The notes beneath the pieces are model-generated. The model saw only the letters and a program-made list of their open reading frames with translations. It was not told the DNA's origin and ran no database searches. Source: Chara braunii (Eukaryota > Streptophyta > Charophyceae > Charales > Characeae). From it: a DNA stretch of 33,853 nt. This document shows, piece by piece, positions 10,489 to 20,379 of this stretch. A program made the position numbers and the translations under genes. Position 1 is the first letter of the stretch. The number at the start of each line of letters is the position of its first letter. Location: NCBI GenBank assembly GCA_003427395.1, contig BFEA01000049.1:767724-801576 (forward strand), in the 5' to 3' direction.

Positions 10489-10828
10489 TGAGGGCACATA
10501 CCTTGTATTGGTGATGGTCTGCATGGGCGACATCTTCAAGTACTTCGGGCTGCCGCTGATGTCAACAGTTGCATTGTCATTTCGTAGTCTGTAGTAGCTG
10601 TGTATGAGTAGGTTGGACGCTGAGCGCCTAGTGTGAGTGTGAAGGAACTGGACTCTTGTGTTGAGAGGAGAGAGTATGCTCTCCATGAACATTGGTTTTC
10701 AGTGCTACGAACCTCCATTGGTGTATTATTGGTGCAATGTTGCTCTCTGGACACGGTGTGACTATTTGCCTTTCAATGTGATGGTGTGGTCTGGAATTGT
10801 CATCTCGCTATTGCTTATTTTCCTTGCA
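9587..10828 (+). repeat. 3' LTR of element A1 (expanded)
   Basis: It has the same termini as the 5' LTR but is 1242 bp, 212 bp longer. The excess comes from an imperfect tandem duplication starting at 10095 and again at 10308 (GAGGTGCAGCACGTGCGG), each copy ending in an (ATG)n tract (10257-10281 and 10445-10489). Eight ambiguous bases at 9743-9802 suggest collapse of several genomic copies. Confidence 0.93.
10095..10519 (+). repeat. Tandem duplication inside the A1 3' LTR
   Basis: Two units at 213-bp offset share the motif GAGGTGCAGCACGTGCGG and the downstream run to TTGTATTGGTGA. The second unit lacks about 26 bases present in the first. The other LTR copies have a single unit, so the duplication is specific to this LTR or to its assembly. 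Confidence 0.85.
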
Positions 10829-11253
10829 CATTGTTCATCCATCCAGGATACTAGCGCTGAATAACGTTGCAGTGTTTCCTCATAAGCTGAATTGAAGAAA
10901 GAGGCAGCCCCTAACTTTAAGGAGTTTGAAGCTAATGGTTGGATCGAACCCGCTATCGGACCATGGTCGTTTCTAGTAGTGATTGTGCCGAAAAAAACAG
11001 GAGGAATTCGCATCAGCATCGATTACCGAAAGCTAAACGATATCACGATCAAGGATGTGTAGCTGCCTTTTGTCCTGAGTGGGGTGCCTCCCACATGGCT
11101 TGTTGCCATGCCTTCCAGGCCTGCCGCGGATGACAAAGATTTGGATTGCCATGGGCCTTCCCTGAGATTGAGCTGCGACCCGACCCCGGGACTAGACACG
11201 TGGTGACTTCCTACTGACTGACTGCTAGGGACATCTACCTTTCCTAGGCCTTA
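10829..11253 (+). other. Spacer between the two inverted elements
   Basis: These 425 bp are bounded by the CATT duplication of A1 on the left and the CTTA duplication of A2 on the right, so they are pre-insertion DNA. The left half carries the RT relic described separately. I recognise nothing in 11078-11249. Confidence 0.8.
10886..11077 (+). pseudogene. Reverse transcriptase fragment of another Ty3/gypsy family
   Basis: One frame reads through typical Ty3 RT motifs: FEANGWIEP, then VPKKTGGIRISIDYRKLND, ITIKDV, an in-frame TAG at 11060-11062, and LPF. The order (VPKK, IDYRKLN, ITIKD, LP) is that of RT block 1 to 2. Residues differ from A1 and A2 ([12 protein letters not shown]), so it is not a piece of either. 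An upstream in-frame TAA (10883-10885) and the loss of everything downstream show a short relic of an older insertion. It lies in the spacer between A1 and A2, which suggests nesting in older repeat DNA. Confidence 0.8.
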
Positions 11254-12289
11254 TGCAAGGAAAATAAGCAACAGCGAGATGACAATTCCAGATCACACCA
11301 TCACATTGAAAGCCAAGTAGTCACACCGTGTCCAGAGAGCAGCATTGCACCAATAATACACCAATGGAGGTTCGTAGCACTGAAAACCAATGTTCATGGA
11401 GAGCATACTCTCTCCTCTCAACACAAGAGTCCAGTTCCTTCACACTCACACTTGGTGCTCAGCGCCCAGCCTACTCCAACATAGCTACTACAGACTACGA
11501 AATGACAATGCAACTGTTGACATCAGCGGCAACCCGAAGTACTTGAAGATGTCGCCCCATGCAGACCATCGCCAATACAAGGTAAGTGCCCTCACATCAT
11601 CATCATCATCATCCTCATCCTCATCCTTCACCTATCCCCTGACTACACCTACGTCTGTCCTCTGTTTCACCCGAAGACCACCCCTGCGCCTCACTGTAGT
11701 CCAAGCCCACCAGCTATGGTGTCTGGGCTATGGTGCTGCCCTCAGCAGCGCCCTTCTTCCCTCCACGACCGCACGTGCTGCACCTCGCCTCTCAGCGCCA
11801 GCCAGCAGCCGCGAGCCTTTGCTCCAGCAGCGCCGCCACTAGCATGCAAGTGCCTGAATGAGGCTGCTTGGAGTGAGCTCTTTCCTTTATGGAAAGAGCT
11901 GGCCTACTCGCGCAGCCTGGCTGCGCCTGGGCCCGGAAGCTTCCGGAAGGCCCCAGGAGGCTGCCTGTGTACAGCAGCTACTGGGCTGTTGGGCCTCGTT
12001 CAGTTGGGCGCCCAACTGTCTCTGTATGAGGCTGCGAATCACGCCCAGGGCCTGCATTCTTTGGAAAGGCTCGGAGGGCCGTGGAAATGTCTTTGTTGCT
12101 CGACCTGTGTTTCTCTCAACCAACTGGCGCGTTGCAACTGCCTGGACCCCAAATATGAAATTGACATTCGATGGCCTCTTGCAAAAAGCCAGGCCCGCCT
12201 TCACTTAGGGCGGGCACCTCGCCTTCACTTAGGGCGGGTAATGCTGCAAACAGGGCCCCATAGGCCTGCCGAGGACCCAGATCCTCGCA
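11254..12289 (-). repeat. 3' LTR of element A2
   Basis: The 1036-bp LTR has TG...CA termini and abuts a polypurine tract on its right. It holds an 18-bp perfect palindrome CAGTTGGGCGCCCAACTG (12001-12018) and a hairpin with 10-bp arms AGCTCTTTCC / GGAAAGAGCT and a 5-base loop (11876-11900). On the + strand (antisense to the element) it carries CAAG|GTAAGT at about 11577-11586. Confidence 0.93.
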
Positions 12290-12300
12290 TTCCCTCTTCC
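12290..12300 (-). promoter_or_regulatory. Polypurine tract of A2
   Basis: Read on the - strand, GGAAGAGGGAA abuts the 3' LTR start. It is the counterpart of 9573-9586 in A1. Confidence 0.85.
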
Positions 12301-13369
12301 TGTACTTCGTAGGTCCTCTGAGAAGTCTCTTATTCTGCAGGCATTTTCCCTTTGAGTGATCTTTCATAGCCTGCAATCACTTGAGGTGCTGTTCTCATGA
12401 GTTCTTCTCGTGTGAACCACCGGTCTTCTTTAGGATCCAGATGATGTCTGAAGCTCACAGGGTATTGCATTCTCAGTTTAGGAGGTCGCCCTCTGCCTGA
12501 TGGTCGAGGAATAGGCATCACTCGATGCTCGACGATCTGGTCAACGTCCACTTCGCCATTCATGGTTGGGGGCAGCATTGATCTTCTGGAAGGGAATTGC
12601 TCAGTAGCAGTAAAGGGTGCTAACTTAGAGGCATGGAACACAGGGTAGGTACGCAAGTGAGGTGGGATGTGAATTAAATATGAAGGACCGTCTGGTTGAT
12701 CTCCTATAATGTCTAAGATCTCCCAAGGCCCAAAGTACTGTGGCATTAACTTGCGGGATATGCCTAACTCCTGACCAAGTTCAGCAGACTTGATCCAGAT
12801 TCTCTCACCTACCTGAAAGTTAGAAGGCCGTCTATGTCTATTCTCAGATGCAATCATTGCTTCTTGAGATTTCCTAATACGTTCAACGGCCTGCTGCAGC
12901 ATCTGTTCATACTTAACAGCAAACTCTATGCTGCCAGGTGCTGCAGTGGGTTCCCTTTCCGGTAGCAGGAAATCAAGAGCAGTCTGGGGCTTCCAACCAA
13001 GATGCAGTTGGTTGGGAGTCATGCCGGTAGTACTATGCACAACGTTATTGTACAGGCTGGCGACGAGAGGTAGTTTCTCGTCCCCGTCATCCTGACTTGG
13101 CTTGATATAATGCCTAAGTAGGTGCTGTACTACTCGGTTCATTTGCTTGGCTTGACCATTTGACTCAGGATGATTTCCTGAAGTCATTTGGAGTTTTGTG
13201 CCTGGTTGCTCAGCAGTACACTGCCACAGTTCGCTCGTGAATCTGACATCCCTGTCACTTACAATAGATGTAGGTAGACCGAAGTCTCTTACCCAGTTGT
13301 CCATGAAAAGTTTGATGACGAAGTCAGTTTTAGCAGTTTCAAGCATAGCGATCAGTCTGGCGTACTTGG

Positions 13370-13401
13370 TAAATGAAAGGAATGAAATAAAGAGTAGCTT
13401 C
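13370..13401 (-). other. 32-bp insertion in A2 integrase
   Basis: Relative to A1, 32 extra bases interrupt the integrase core between VDRF and KYAR. The insert begins with TAAA and is followed by TAAA on the + strand, a 4-bp direct repeat. It shifts the reading frame. The origin is not recognised. Confidence 0.7.
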
Positions 13402-15558
13402 TAAAACGATCCACTATGACAAAGACGTGTCTCTTTCCTGACCTGCTGGTCACAAGGGTATCCATGAAATCCATGGACACACTCTGGCCTGGTCCTTCAG
13501 GGATCGGCAAGGGTTTGATCAACCCAAGCGGAGCCTGAGTCCTTGGTTTGTCCCTTTGACAAACCTGGTAGGTTTCCACATAACGTTTTGCATCTTCCAA
13601 CATAGAAGGCCACCAAAATCTATGCATTAAGTTCGCTGATGTCTTTCTATAGCCAAAATGACCAGTTGCATCATGACATTCTCCTAAAAATAAACTACGC
13701 AAAGACTCACTATTAGCAACACAGTCTTTTATTCCCTGCCTTCTCGAGAAACAGCAAGCCATCTACCATCGTAAATTCGTCCAAAGTCTTTTTGTCCTTT
13801 GCTTGGAATCTATGGATGATCTCTGACATAACTGGATCTCCCTGATAGGCTTCCACCAGCGATAGAGTGAGGTCGTCAGATATGCTGAACTCAGTGACTA
13901 GCGTGCCCAAATAATCTGCCCTTCTTGATAGCGCATCAGCCACTTTGTTGTACGTACCCTTGATAGGATCAAGTTGATAGTCATACATGTCTATCACTTG
14001 AATCCATCTCTTGAGTGCGTCTGACAACACAGGCTGTGTCTTAATCCAGCGCAAAGTCTCATGGTTAGACCTCACATAGAAGAATCTTCCTAGGAGGTAA
14101 TGTCTCCAATGAACTAGCGCTCTGTACAGGGCGTAGAGCTCTCTCTCATAAGTGGACTTAGCTAACTTTTGAGAAGGCATCTTTTTACTCATGTACTCGA
14201 CCGGTCTCAACTTTGGCCCCTCTTGTTGCGCAAGGACCGCGCCTATGCCATATTGGCTAACGTCTGTGGTCACAACAAACAGCTTGTCAGGATTAGGGAG
14301 TTTGAGAACTTCATAGTGTGTTAAAGCATACTTCAATTTCTTGAAGCTTGCCTCACACTCTTCAGTCCACTCCCAAGGGTTGTCAAGTCGAGTTAGATCC
14401 GTTAATGGGGAGGCTATCGTACTATAGTTTTTGACGAAAGGACGATAATAGCCTGTCATCCCCAAAAACGATATGACCTCAGTAACGGTTTGAGGTCTAG
14501 GCCAGTCACGTATGCTGGCCACCTTTGCATCTTCTGGCCTCAACCCATCTGCTGAAATTTCATGACCCAGACACAAAATCTTGGTGCAGCGTGCTCCTCT
14601 GCAGTCTTACAAAGAGAAGGATATCGTCGAGGTACACGACGATAAACTTGTCTAAGTAATCATGAAAGATCCGGTTCATTGTGTGCTGGAACGTCCCAGG
14701 TGCATTGCATAGGCCAAAGGGCATCACCACAAACTTGTACAGACCGTACCTGGTCTGAAAAGCGGTTTTGTGCTGGTCCTCAGGTCTAATGGCAATTTGA
14801 TGGTATCCGGACGTTAAATGTATCTAAGTCAAGTACCGGCATCTCTGCACTCTATCCAATAGGTCGTCGATGCGGGGTAGGGGCTCTGCGTTCTTCACAG
14901 TGATGGCATTGAGACCCCTATAGTCAATGCACATCCTCAGGGTACCTCCCTTCTTAGGTACGAATAGCACTGGAGCGCCATAAGGGGAGGTACTAGGCCG
15001 TATCCATCCCTTCTCTGTGAGCTCCTTGAGCTGGCGGCAAAGCTAATCTAACTCCACGGGAGACATCCTATAGATTCGTCCTCTAGGCACCTTGCTACCT
15101 GGGACAACCTCTATCGCATGTACAACCTCCCTTTCCACCACGCCTGTGGGCTCCTCAAAAAGGTCTGAATATTGTGCGACGACTCTTTCTATCTCTGGGG
15201 GTGATTTAACGGCCTCCCCTTTCTCAGAGACAAAGACTAGATACATGCCCTCCTCTCGATTCTGCTTATAGTAATTATAGAAGGATGAAGTGCACATACA
15301 CCCGTAGTTTTCTATTAGACTGCTAGCTTTATACTTCTGCAATCTAACAGTTCTACCATTGGGCAATTTGTGGATCAACACCTTTCTATCCCAGTCAAAC
15401 TGAGGTTGCGAGACTTTGAGGTAGTACATGCCTAGTAGCATATCGAATGGCAGTTCGCTGCTCACTAGGAAGGAGATCTTGTGGATCACTTCCCCTCCTC
15501 CATAGGAGAAGGTGCAGGCTACCTCCTTGACATAGTCTTTGACAACCATTTGGTGCTT

Positions 15559-15836
15559 GTTGGCTAGAATAGAAGCTACAGTTCTGCTAAGCTGCTGCAC
15601 TTGGTCCCCTAAGCGCAGTCTATCCACACAAGCACGACTGATGAAATTTCGTGTAGAGCCTATGTCTGCGAAGGCGCCAACCTTGCGGCCACCTACATCT
15701 ACTTCTACCACGAAATGTTCACCCTTGTTGGCTAGAGTAGAAGCTACAGTTCTGCTAAGCCGCTGCACTTGGTCCCCTAAGCACAGTCTATCCACACAAG
15801 CACGACTGATGAAATTTCGTGTAGAGCCTATGTCTG
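15559..15836 (-). repeat. 168-bp tandem duplication of the A2 protease region
   Basis: The segment beginning GTTGGCTAGA at 15559 recurs at 15727, an offset of 168 bases (56 codons, in frame). Both copies encode the CVDRLRLGDQVQ-type stretch next to the protease active site. The second copy runs into a 120-N gap. Either a real duplication or a gap-closing artefact is possible. Confidence 0.8.
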
Positions 15837-15956
15837 NNNNNNNNNNNNNNNNNNNNNNNNNNNNNNNNNNNNNNNNNNNNNNNNNNNNNNNNNNNNNNNN
15901 NNNNNNNNNNNNNNNNNNNNNNNNNNNNNNNNNNNNNNNNNNNNNNNNNNNNNNNN
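15837..15956. other. Assembly gap (120 N)
   Basis: The run of 120 undetermined bases interrupts the second copy of the duplicated protease segment. If that copy matched the first, only about 25 bases would be missing, so the gap length is probably an estimate and not a measurement. Confidence 0.98.
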
Positions 15957-16204
15957 TACATCTACTTCTACCACGAAATGTTCACCCTTTGGACCTCTAC
16001 TGATCATCGCCCAAGAGTCCCTGGGGTCCTTCCCTGACCACTCAGTCTCTATATCTTCTAGGGCCTCAGACACATCTCTCGAACAGAGCGTCGGTGGGTC
16101 TGAATGTGTCTGCAGGGCGATGTGTGGGTCTCTAGCCTTGGCCAACGCCTGAAGTGGGGAAGGCAACGTTACCACTTCAGCACGAGTAAGAGCGGCTAAC
16201 ACTC

Positions 16205-18111
16205 CTACTGGCCCGAGGTATTTCCCTGTGAGCTGCTCGCAGAAGCACTCCCAGGATTCGAAGATAAACCCACCACTGTCGGTGACGCTACCTTCGTTGT
16301 GACCTTTTTGCCGCGGCAAGTCCTGGACGTGTGGCCATAGTTGCCATAATTCATGCATGTGCCCCTGGCAACTCGGTCCCTCCACACCTCGTAATCTAAA
16401 CCAATCTTCACCCATGCGGGTGTCCCTTGGTCGCCCTGACCCGTAGACCGTACTACCTTCTTCTTCCCGGTCCCCGTAGCCTTTTCTTTGATGGGCGCCA
16501 CGACTCCACCATCTGAAGTCTCACTAGCCCCATCCTACTTTGTCAACTCCCCAAGGTCTGGGAAATCGTCAATCTCAGTCGTTTGACCATCGTGGTCAAT
16601 GAACATGAACTGACCCTTCTTCTTCCAGTCTTGGGGCAGTCTCTTCCTACCATCATGAGATGCCTTATGCGCAGATCCCGGCTTTGCCTCTATGTCCAGA
16701 GCTTTCTTACTAAAAGTAGCGAAGGCATGCAGTTTGACATAGGCATCATCAACCAGCTTGGTCCTTACCTCTGCAGGTAGGCACCTTAGGTAATCCGTCA
16801 AGAGAACCTGCTGGTCAAAGCGCACACCAGGTACCACGAGTAGACGCTCTACGGTATCCGTGAGCTCTCTAACATCCTTGAACCTACGGGCACAAAGATT
16901 GTTGATAGCATCATTGGCCTTTTGAGCCCCTTGCGGGTCATGCCACCTGTTGTAGACGGACCGTATGAACTATTCCAATGTCTGGGCCTGAGCCCATGCA
17001 TCGAAATCCTGACCGTAGCCCTGTTGCTGCACTAGGTCATTCAACCAGCGGGCCGCTGACCCTTCTAGAAAGGAGGCAGCCACAACAACTTCTTGCTCTG
17101 GCCTTGTGAGCTTGTGCCTCACATAAGTAGGCACATTCCTCACCCAGGTGTCTAAGTCCTCTTCCTTCTTCCCGTCACCAGAGAAGGGCTTGGGACTCAT
17201 CAAAGGTATCTTGGGCATCCACTGCGTAGGCTGCATGGGCCCAGGGGCTTGCTGCAGCGGCTGCATAGCCACTGAGACAGGCTGTTGCACACTAACTTGT
17301 GCCTGGCTTGACAGTGGGACTGTAGTAACCATTGTTGTAGATGGTACGACTGAGACTCTTTGAACCGGACCACTAGCTACTCCTACACCACCAGGAGGGG
17401 GCATGCCAAACATAGGAGAAAAGGGTTGTCCCGTGGGTCGCGACATTGTTGAAGGACCCGCGCCTGCAGGGGGAAGTACAACAAACTGTGGCTGCCTCAT
17501 CACTGGACGAGGAGCCTGGAGTGCATCCAAAATTCGTTTTTGGCCTGCCACTAGATCAGTTAGCAGTTCCTGTTGAACTGTTTGCGCTTCAGCTTTAGAT
17601 AGGACAGCATTACGCAGCACGCGTCCAGCAGGCTCTAATGTCGCCTCATCTAGGTCCTCTAGTCTGCCTAGTGCCTCTACCCTACTCTAGCCTTCCTCAT
17701 GATTGCTTTTCTTCTCCTCCCTGATGCTTCCTCCAACTGCCGCCGTAACTCATCCTGAAGTTCTTCCGCTTTTTGGATTTCTATGTCCTCAGGTGTGAGT
17801 GGAACCTGTTGGCTGACTTGCAAGTCAATAGACTGACTAACTGCACCCGATCCACCCTGTCCAGCTCCTGGCGAAGAAGACTGGGAAGTGGACTGCGATG
17901 TCGAAGAGACGGTAGCCATCGCAGCCGCTAAGCTAGCTGTTGCGTCCTTATTCCTCCTCGCCACTGCCCTCTCCCTAGCTTCCCTTCGTAGCCTCCTCTC
18001 GTCTCCTGGACCTAACTCCAAGAAAGTCAAAGGTTGACTAAGAGCGGTTCTCCGTGTGGTCCTAATGGGTTGCACAAGCCTTTGCTCCTCCTCGCTGCTG
18101 TCTTCACTCAT
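16205..18111 (-). pseudogene. gag: gag of A2 (broken)
   Basis: The frame starts MSEDSSEEEQ at 18111 and ends with the same GNTSGQ-stop as A1. The Gln/Pro-rich part lies around 17200-17560, and the retrotransposon-gag core at about 16540-17190. A 7-bp deletion relative to A1 near 17690 shifts the frame and produces the stop at 17677. TAG stops at 16970-16972 and 16535-16537 correspond to CAG codons in A1. The zinc knuckle (about 16316-16357) again has Tyr instead of the second Cys (ATA on the + strand at 16346-16348), exactly as in A1. The slippery heptamer lies at 16220-16226. Confidence 0.9.
16220..16226 (-). promoter_or_regulatory. -1 frameshift slippery heptamer (A2)
   Basis: On the - strand it reads GGGAAAT in the phase G_GGA_AAT of gag, 5 codons before the gag stop, with pol in the -1 frame. 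Sequence and position are the same as in A1. Confidence 0.8.
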
Positions 18112-19345
18112 GAGCTACAGTGTGTGTGATCTAAAATAGAACTCACATTGAATCCTACCTTAGCGTGACACACAACCGCCTGTTATATACAACTATTATT
18201 GGTCGGCTGGAACAGAAACAATTAGGTGATATAGTCACAACTAATGTTAGGTCCTACAGGATATATCACATCTATTTTTAGATTAGTCTAATACAGATCG
18301 CCTTACAACAAAGAGTCTAGTCTGTCTGTAGTTGTCTGTCAGTTGTCAGCAAAGTCTGTAACAACTAACTAATCAAAGATAGAAATAACATCTCCTGCTG
18401 GAGAAGTATACTGGATGGCAGATTGATTATTGATTGCCACTGTGAATAGTCACCGGAATTCCCCCTTCCCCCTGTATCCTTCTTGAGTTGTCACTTTGTG
18501 TCTGGTTGAGCAGCGTGTCTGAAGGTGTGCAATCCGGCCCACCCCTGTGCCCCAAGTCAACGCCGAACCTGCCAGCCCCTGCACTTTATTTACCCTCGCA
18601 TACAACGAGCCTTACACTCGATTGATATGGCTGATCAGGAGGGATTTAAGGAGAGCCCCCATCTCCTCAGGAATTATTTAACGTCGCAGACAGGACGACG
18701 ATCACAGCCAGATTCAAATTCGAGTCCCCAGCCAGAAATGTTTAAAGACGGTCTGGAAAGCGTCTGTCCAAAAGGGCTGGCATGCCCTGCATGACCTCTA
18801 TTGCGCAAGCAGCAGAACCAAGGACTTGCGGCAAAGCATGCGTGTACTAGTCCCAGCGGGTTGGCATGGTGACCGTGACCCGAGTGCTTCGTCCAGGGCC
18901 CTTCAGAAGCTTCGCCCGTCTCCCACCAGCTTGCTGCCCAGGAAGAATGTCGACTCTCAAGGTTGAGCACTCGCGACACCGCACATCGAGAGGACTCTCA
19001 AGACAGAGCTCACTTCATCACGGTAAGAAGTAACGAAGAGGGTAGATAAGGAAGAGAGCAACGTACCTCATAAATGCTGCCCCCAACCACAGATTTCTCA
19101 CCGGCAACCTGATGTGCAATTATGATGACCGGTCTTTGCCTCAGCACAACCAACAGCAGAATGCGGTTTCACCCTCGGCGAGCTCTCATCATCCAGCATA
19201 CACCCCGTATGTCACCACATAGCTCCCTGGCGCGCCCACTCTACCCTGGGCCGCCCAATGTTCAACGCCAATGCCTTGTCACTGCCTCACACCTCATGCG
19301 AAGCACCAATAGCTATTGCGAAGAACCAATGAAGCGCAATATGAA
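18112..19345 (-). other. Untranslated leader of A2
   Basis: The segment between gag start and primer site aligns by eye with the leader of A1 over its length, with small indels. No conserved reading frame is seen. Part of it also resembles the right end of the window in element B. Confidence 0.75.
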
Positions 19346-19348
19346 CCA

Positions 19349-19360
19349 GCTCCGATACCA
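19349..19360 (-). promoter_or_regulatory. Primer-binding site of A2
   Basis: On the - strand it reads TGGTATCGGAGC, 3 bases from the LTR end (19364). It is identical to the A1 site, including the base that departs from the usual plant initiator tRNA-Met complement. Confidence 0.85.
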
Positions 19361-19363
19361 AAT

Positions 19364-20375
19364 TGCAAGGAAAATAAGCAACAGCGAGATGACAATTCCA
19401 GATCACACCATCACATTGAAAGCCAAATAGTCACACCGTGTCCAGAGAGCAGCATTGCACCAATAATACACCAATGGAGGTTCGTAGCACTGAAAACCAA
19501 TGTTCATGGAGAGCATACTCTCTCCTCTCAACACAAGAGTCCAGTTCCTTCACACTCACACTTGGCGCTCAGCGCCCAGCCTACTCCTACACAGCTACTA
19601 CAGACTACGAAATGACAATGCAACTGTTGACATCAGCGGCAGCCCGAAGTACTTGAAGACATCGCCAATACAAGGTAAGTGCCCTCACATCATCATAATC
19701 ATCATCCTTCACCTATCCCCTGACTACACCCACGTCTGTCCTCTGTTTCACCCGAAGACCACCCCTGCGCCTCACTGTAGTCCAAGATCAGCCTGCTATG
19801 AAGGCTGGCTATGGCGCTGTCCTCAGCAACGCCCTTCTTCCCTGCATGATCGCACGTGCTGCACCTCGCCTCTCAGCGCCAGCCAGCAGTCGCGAGCCTT
19901 TGCTCCAACAGTGCTGCCGCCAACATGCGAGTGCTTGAATGATGCAGCCAGGGCAGAGCTCTTTCCTTTATGGAAAGAGTTGGCCTGCTTGTGCAGCCTG
20001 GCTGCACTGGCCTGGGCCCAGCAGCTTCCGGAAGGCCCCAGGAGGCTGCCTGTGTACAGCAGCTACTGGGCTGCTGGGCCTCGTTCGGTTGGGCGCCCAA
20101 CTGTCTCTGTATGAGGCTGTGAATCACGCCCAGGGCCTGCATTCTTTGGAAAGGCCCGGAGGGCTGTGGAAATGTCTTTGTTGCTCGGCCTGTGTTTCTC
20201 TCAACCAACTGGCGCGTCGCAACTGCCTGGACCCCAAATATGAAATTGACAGTCGAGGGCCTCTTGCAAAAAGCCAGGCCCGCTTTTACTTAGGGCGGGC
20301 ACCTCCGCCTTCACTTAGGGCGGGTAATGCTGCAAACAGGGCCCCATAGGCCTGCCGAGGACCCAGATCCTCGCA
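19364..20375 (-). repeat. 5' LTR of element A2
   Basis: The 1012-bp LTR has TG...CA termini. The terminal hairpin (20356-20373), duplicated CCCGCCCTAAGTGAAGG motif, palindrome GTTGGGCGCCCAAC and short CAT tract (about 19688-19706) are all present. Antisense CAAG|GTAAGT lies at about 19671-19680. Confidence 0.93.
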
Positions 20376-20379
20376 CTTA

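Larger units (their letters stand above)
1690..10828 (+). mobile_element. Ty3/gypsy LTR retrotransposon A1 (complete, degenerate)
   Basis: The element runs from a 5' LTR (1690-2719) through a tRNA primer site, a long leader, gag and pol to a polypurine tract and a 3' LTR (9587-10828). LTRs begin TGCGAGGATC and end TTCCTTGCA, giving TG...CA termini. The 4-bp sequence CATT precedes the 5' LTR (1686-1689) and follows the 3' LTR (10829-10832), which fits a target-site duplication. Domain order protease, RT, RNase H, integrase, chromodomain-like C-terminus places it with Ty3/gypsy chromoviruses. At least four stops in gag and two in pol, plus lost catalytic residues, make it non-autonomous. Ambiguous bases at 3966-3996, 8331-8354 and 9743-9802 suggest the assembly merged several copies. 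Confidence 0.95.
12330..16219 (-). pseudogene. pol: pol of A2 (broken)
   Basis: The protease-RT-RNase H-integrase-chromodomain polyprotein follows the slippery site in the -1 frame and ends at a stop at 12330-12332. The protease keeps an Asp active site (ADIGST, near 15660), and RNase H keeps TDVS. Damage: a 168-bp in-frame duplication of the protease region next to a 120-N gap (15837-15956); TAG at 15040-15042; several changes around 14810-14830; a 76-bp deletion relative to A1 at 14586/14587, just after the YLDD box, shifting frame; a 2-bp deletion near 13718; a 32-bp insertion at 13370-13401. The second integrase-finger region has Tyr in place of the first Cys of the CX2C pair (near 13570). 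The C-terminal 340 residues form the longest intact stretch (12330-13346). Confidence 0.9.
11254..20375 (-). mobile_element. Ty3/gypsy LTR retrotransposon A2 (complete, degenerate)
   Basis: This is the same family as A1 in opposite orientation: 5' LTR at 19364-20375, primer site, leader, gag, pol, polypurine tract and 3' LTR at 11254-12289. CTTA at 11250-11253 and 20376-20379 forms its own 4-bp target duplication, different from that of A1, so it is an independent insertion and not the other arm of a duplicated palindrome. Its reading frames are broken by stops, a 7-bp deletion in gag, a 76-bp deletion in RT, a 2-bp deletion and a 32-bp insertion near integrase, and a partly unsequenced duplicated protease segment. 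Confidence 0.95.

Noticed and set aside
1690-20375. A single giant palindrome produced by segmental inverted duplication
   Set aside because: Each arm has its own LTR pair and its own, different 4-bp target duplication, and the arms differ by private indels. Two insertions explain it better.
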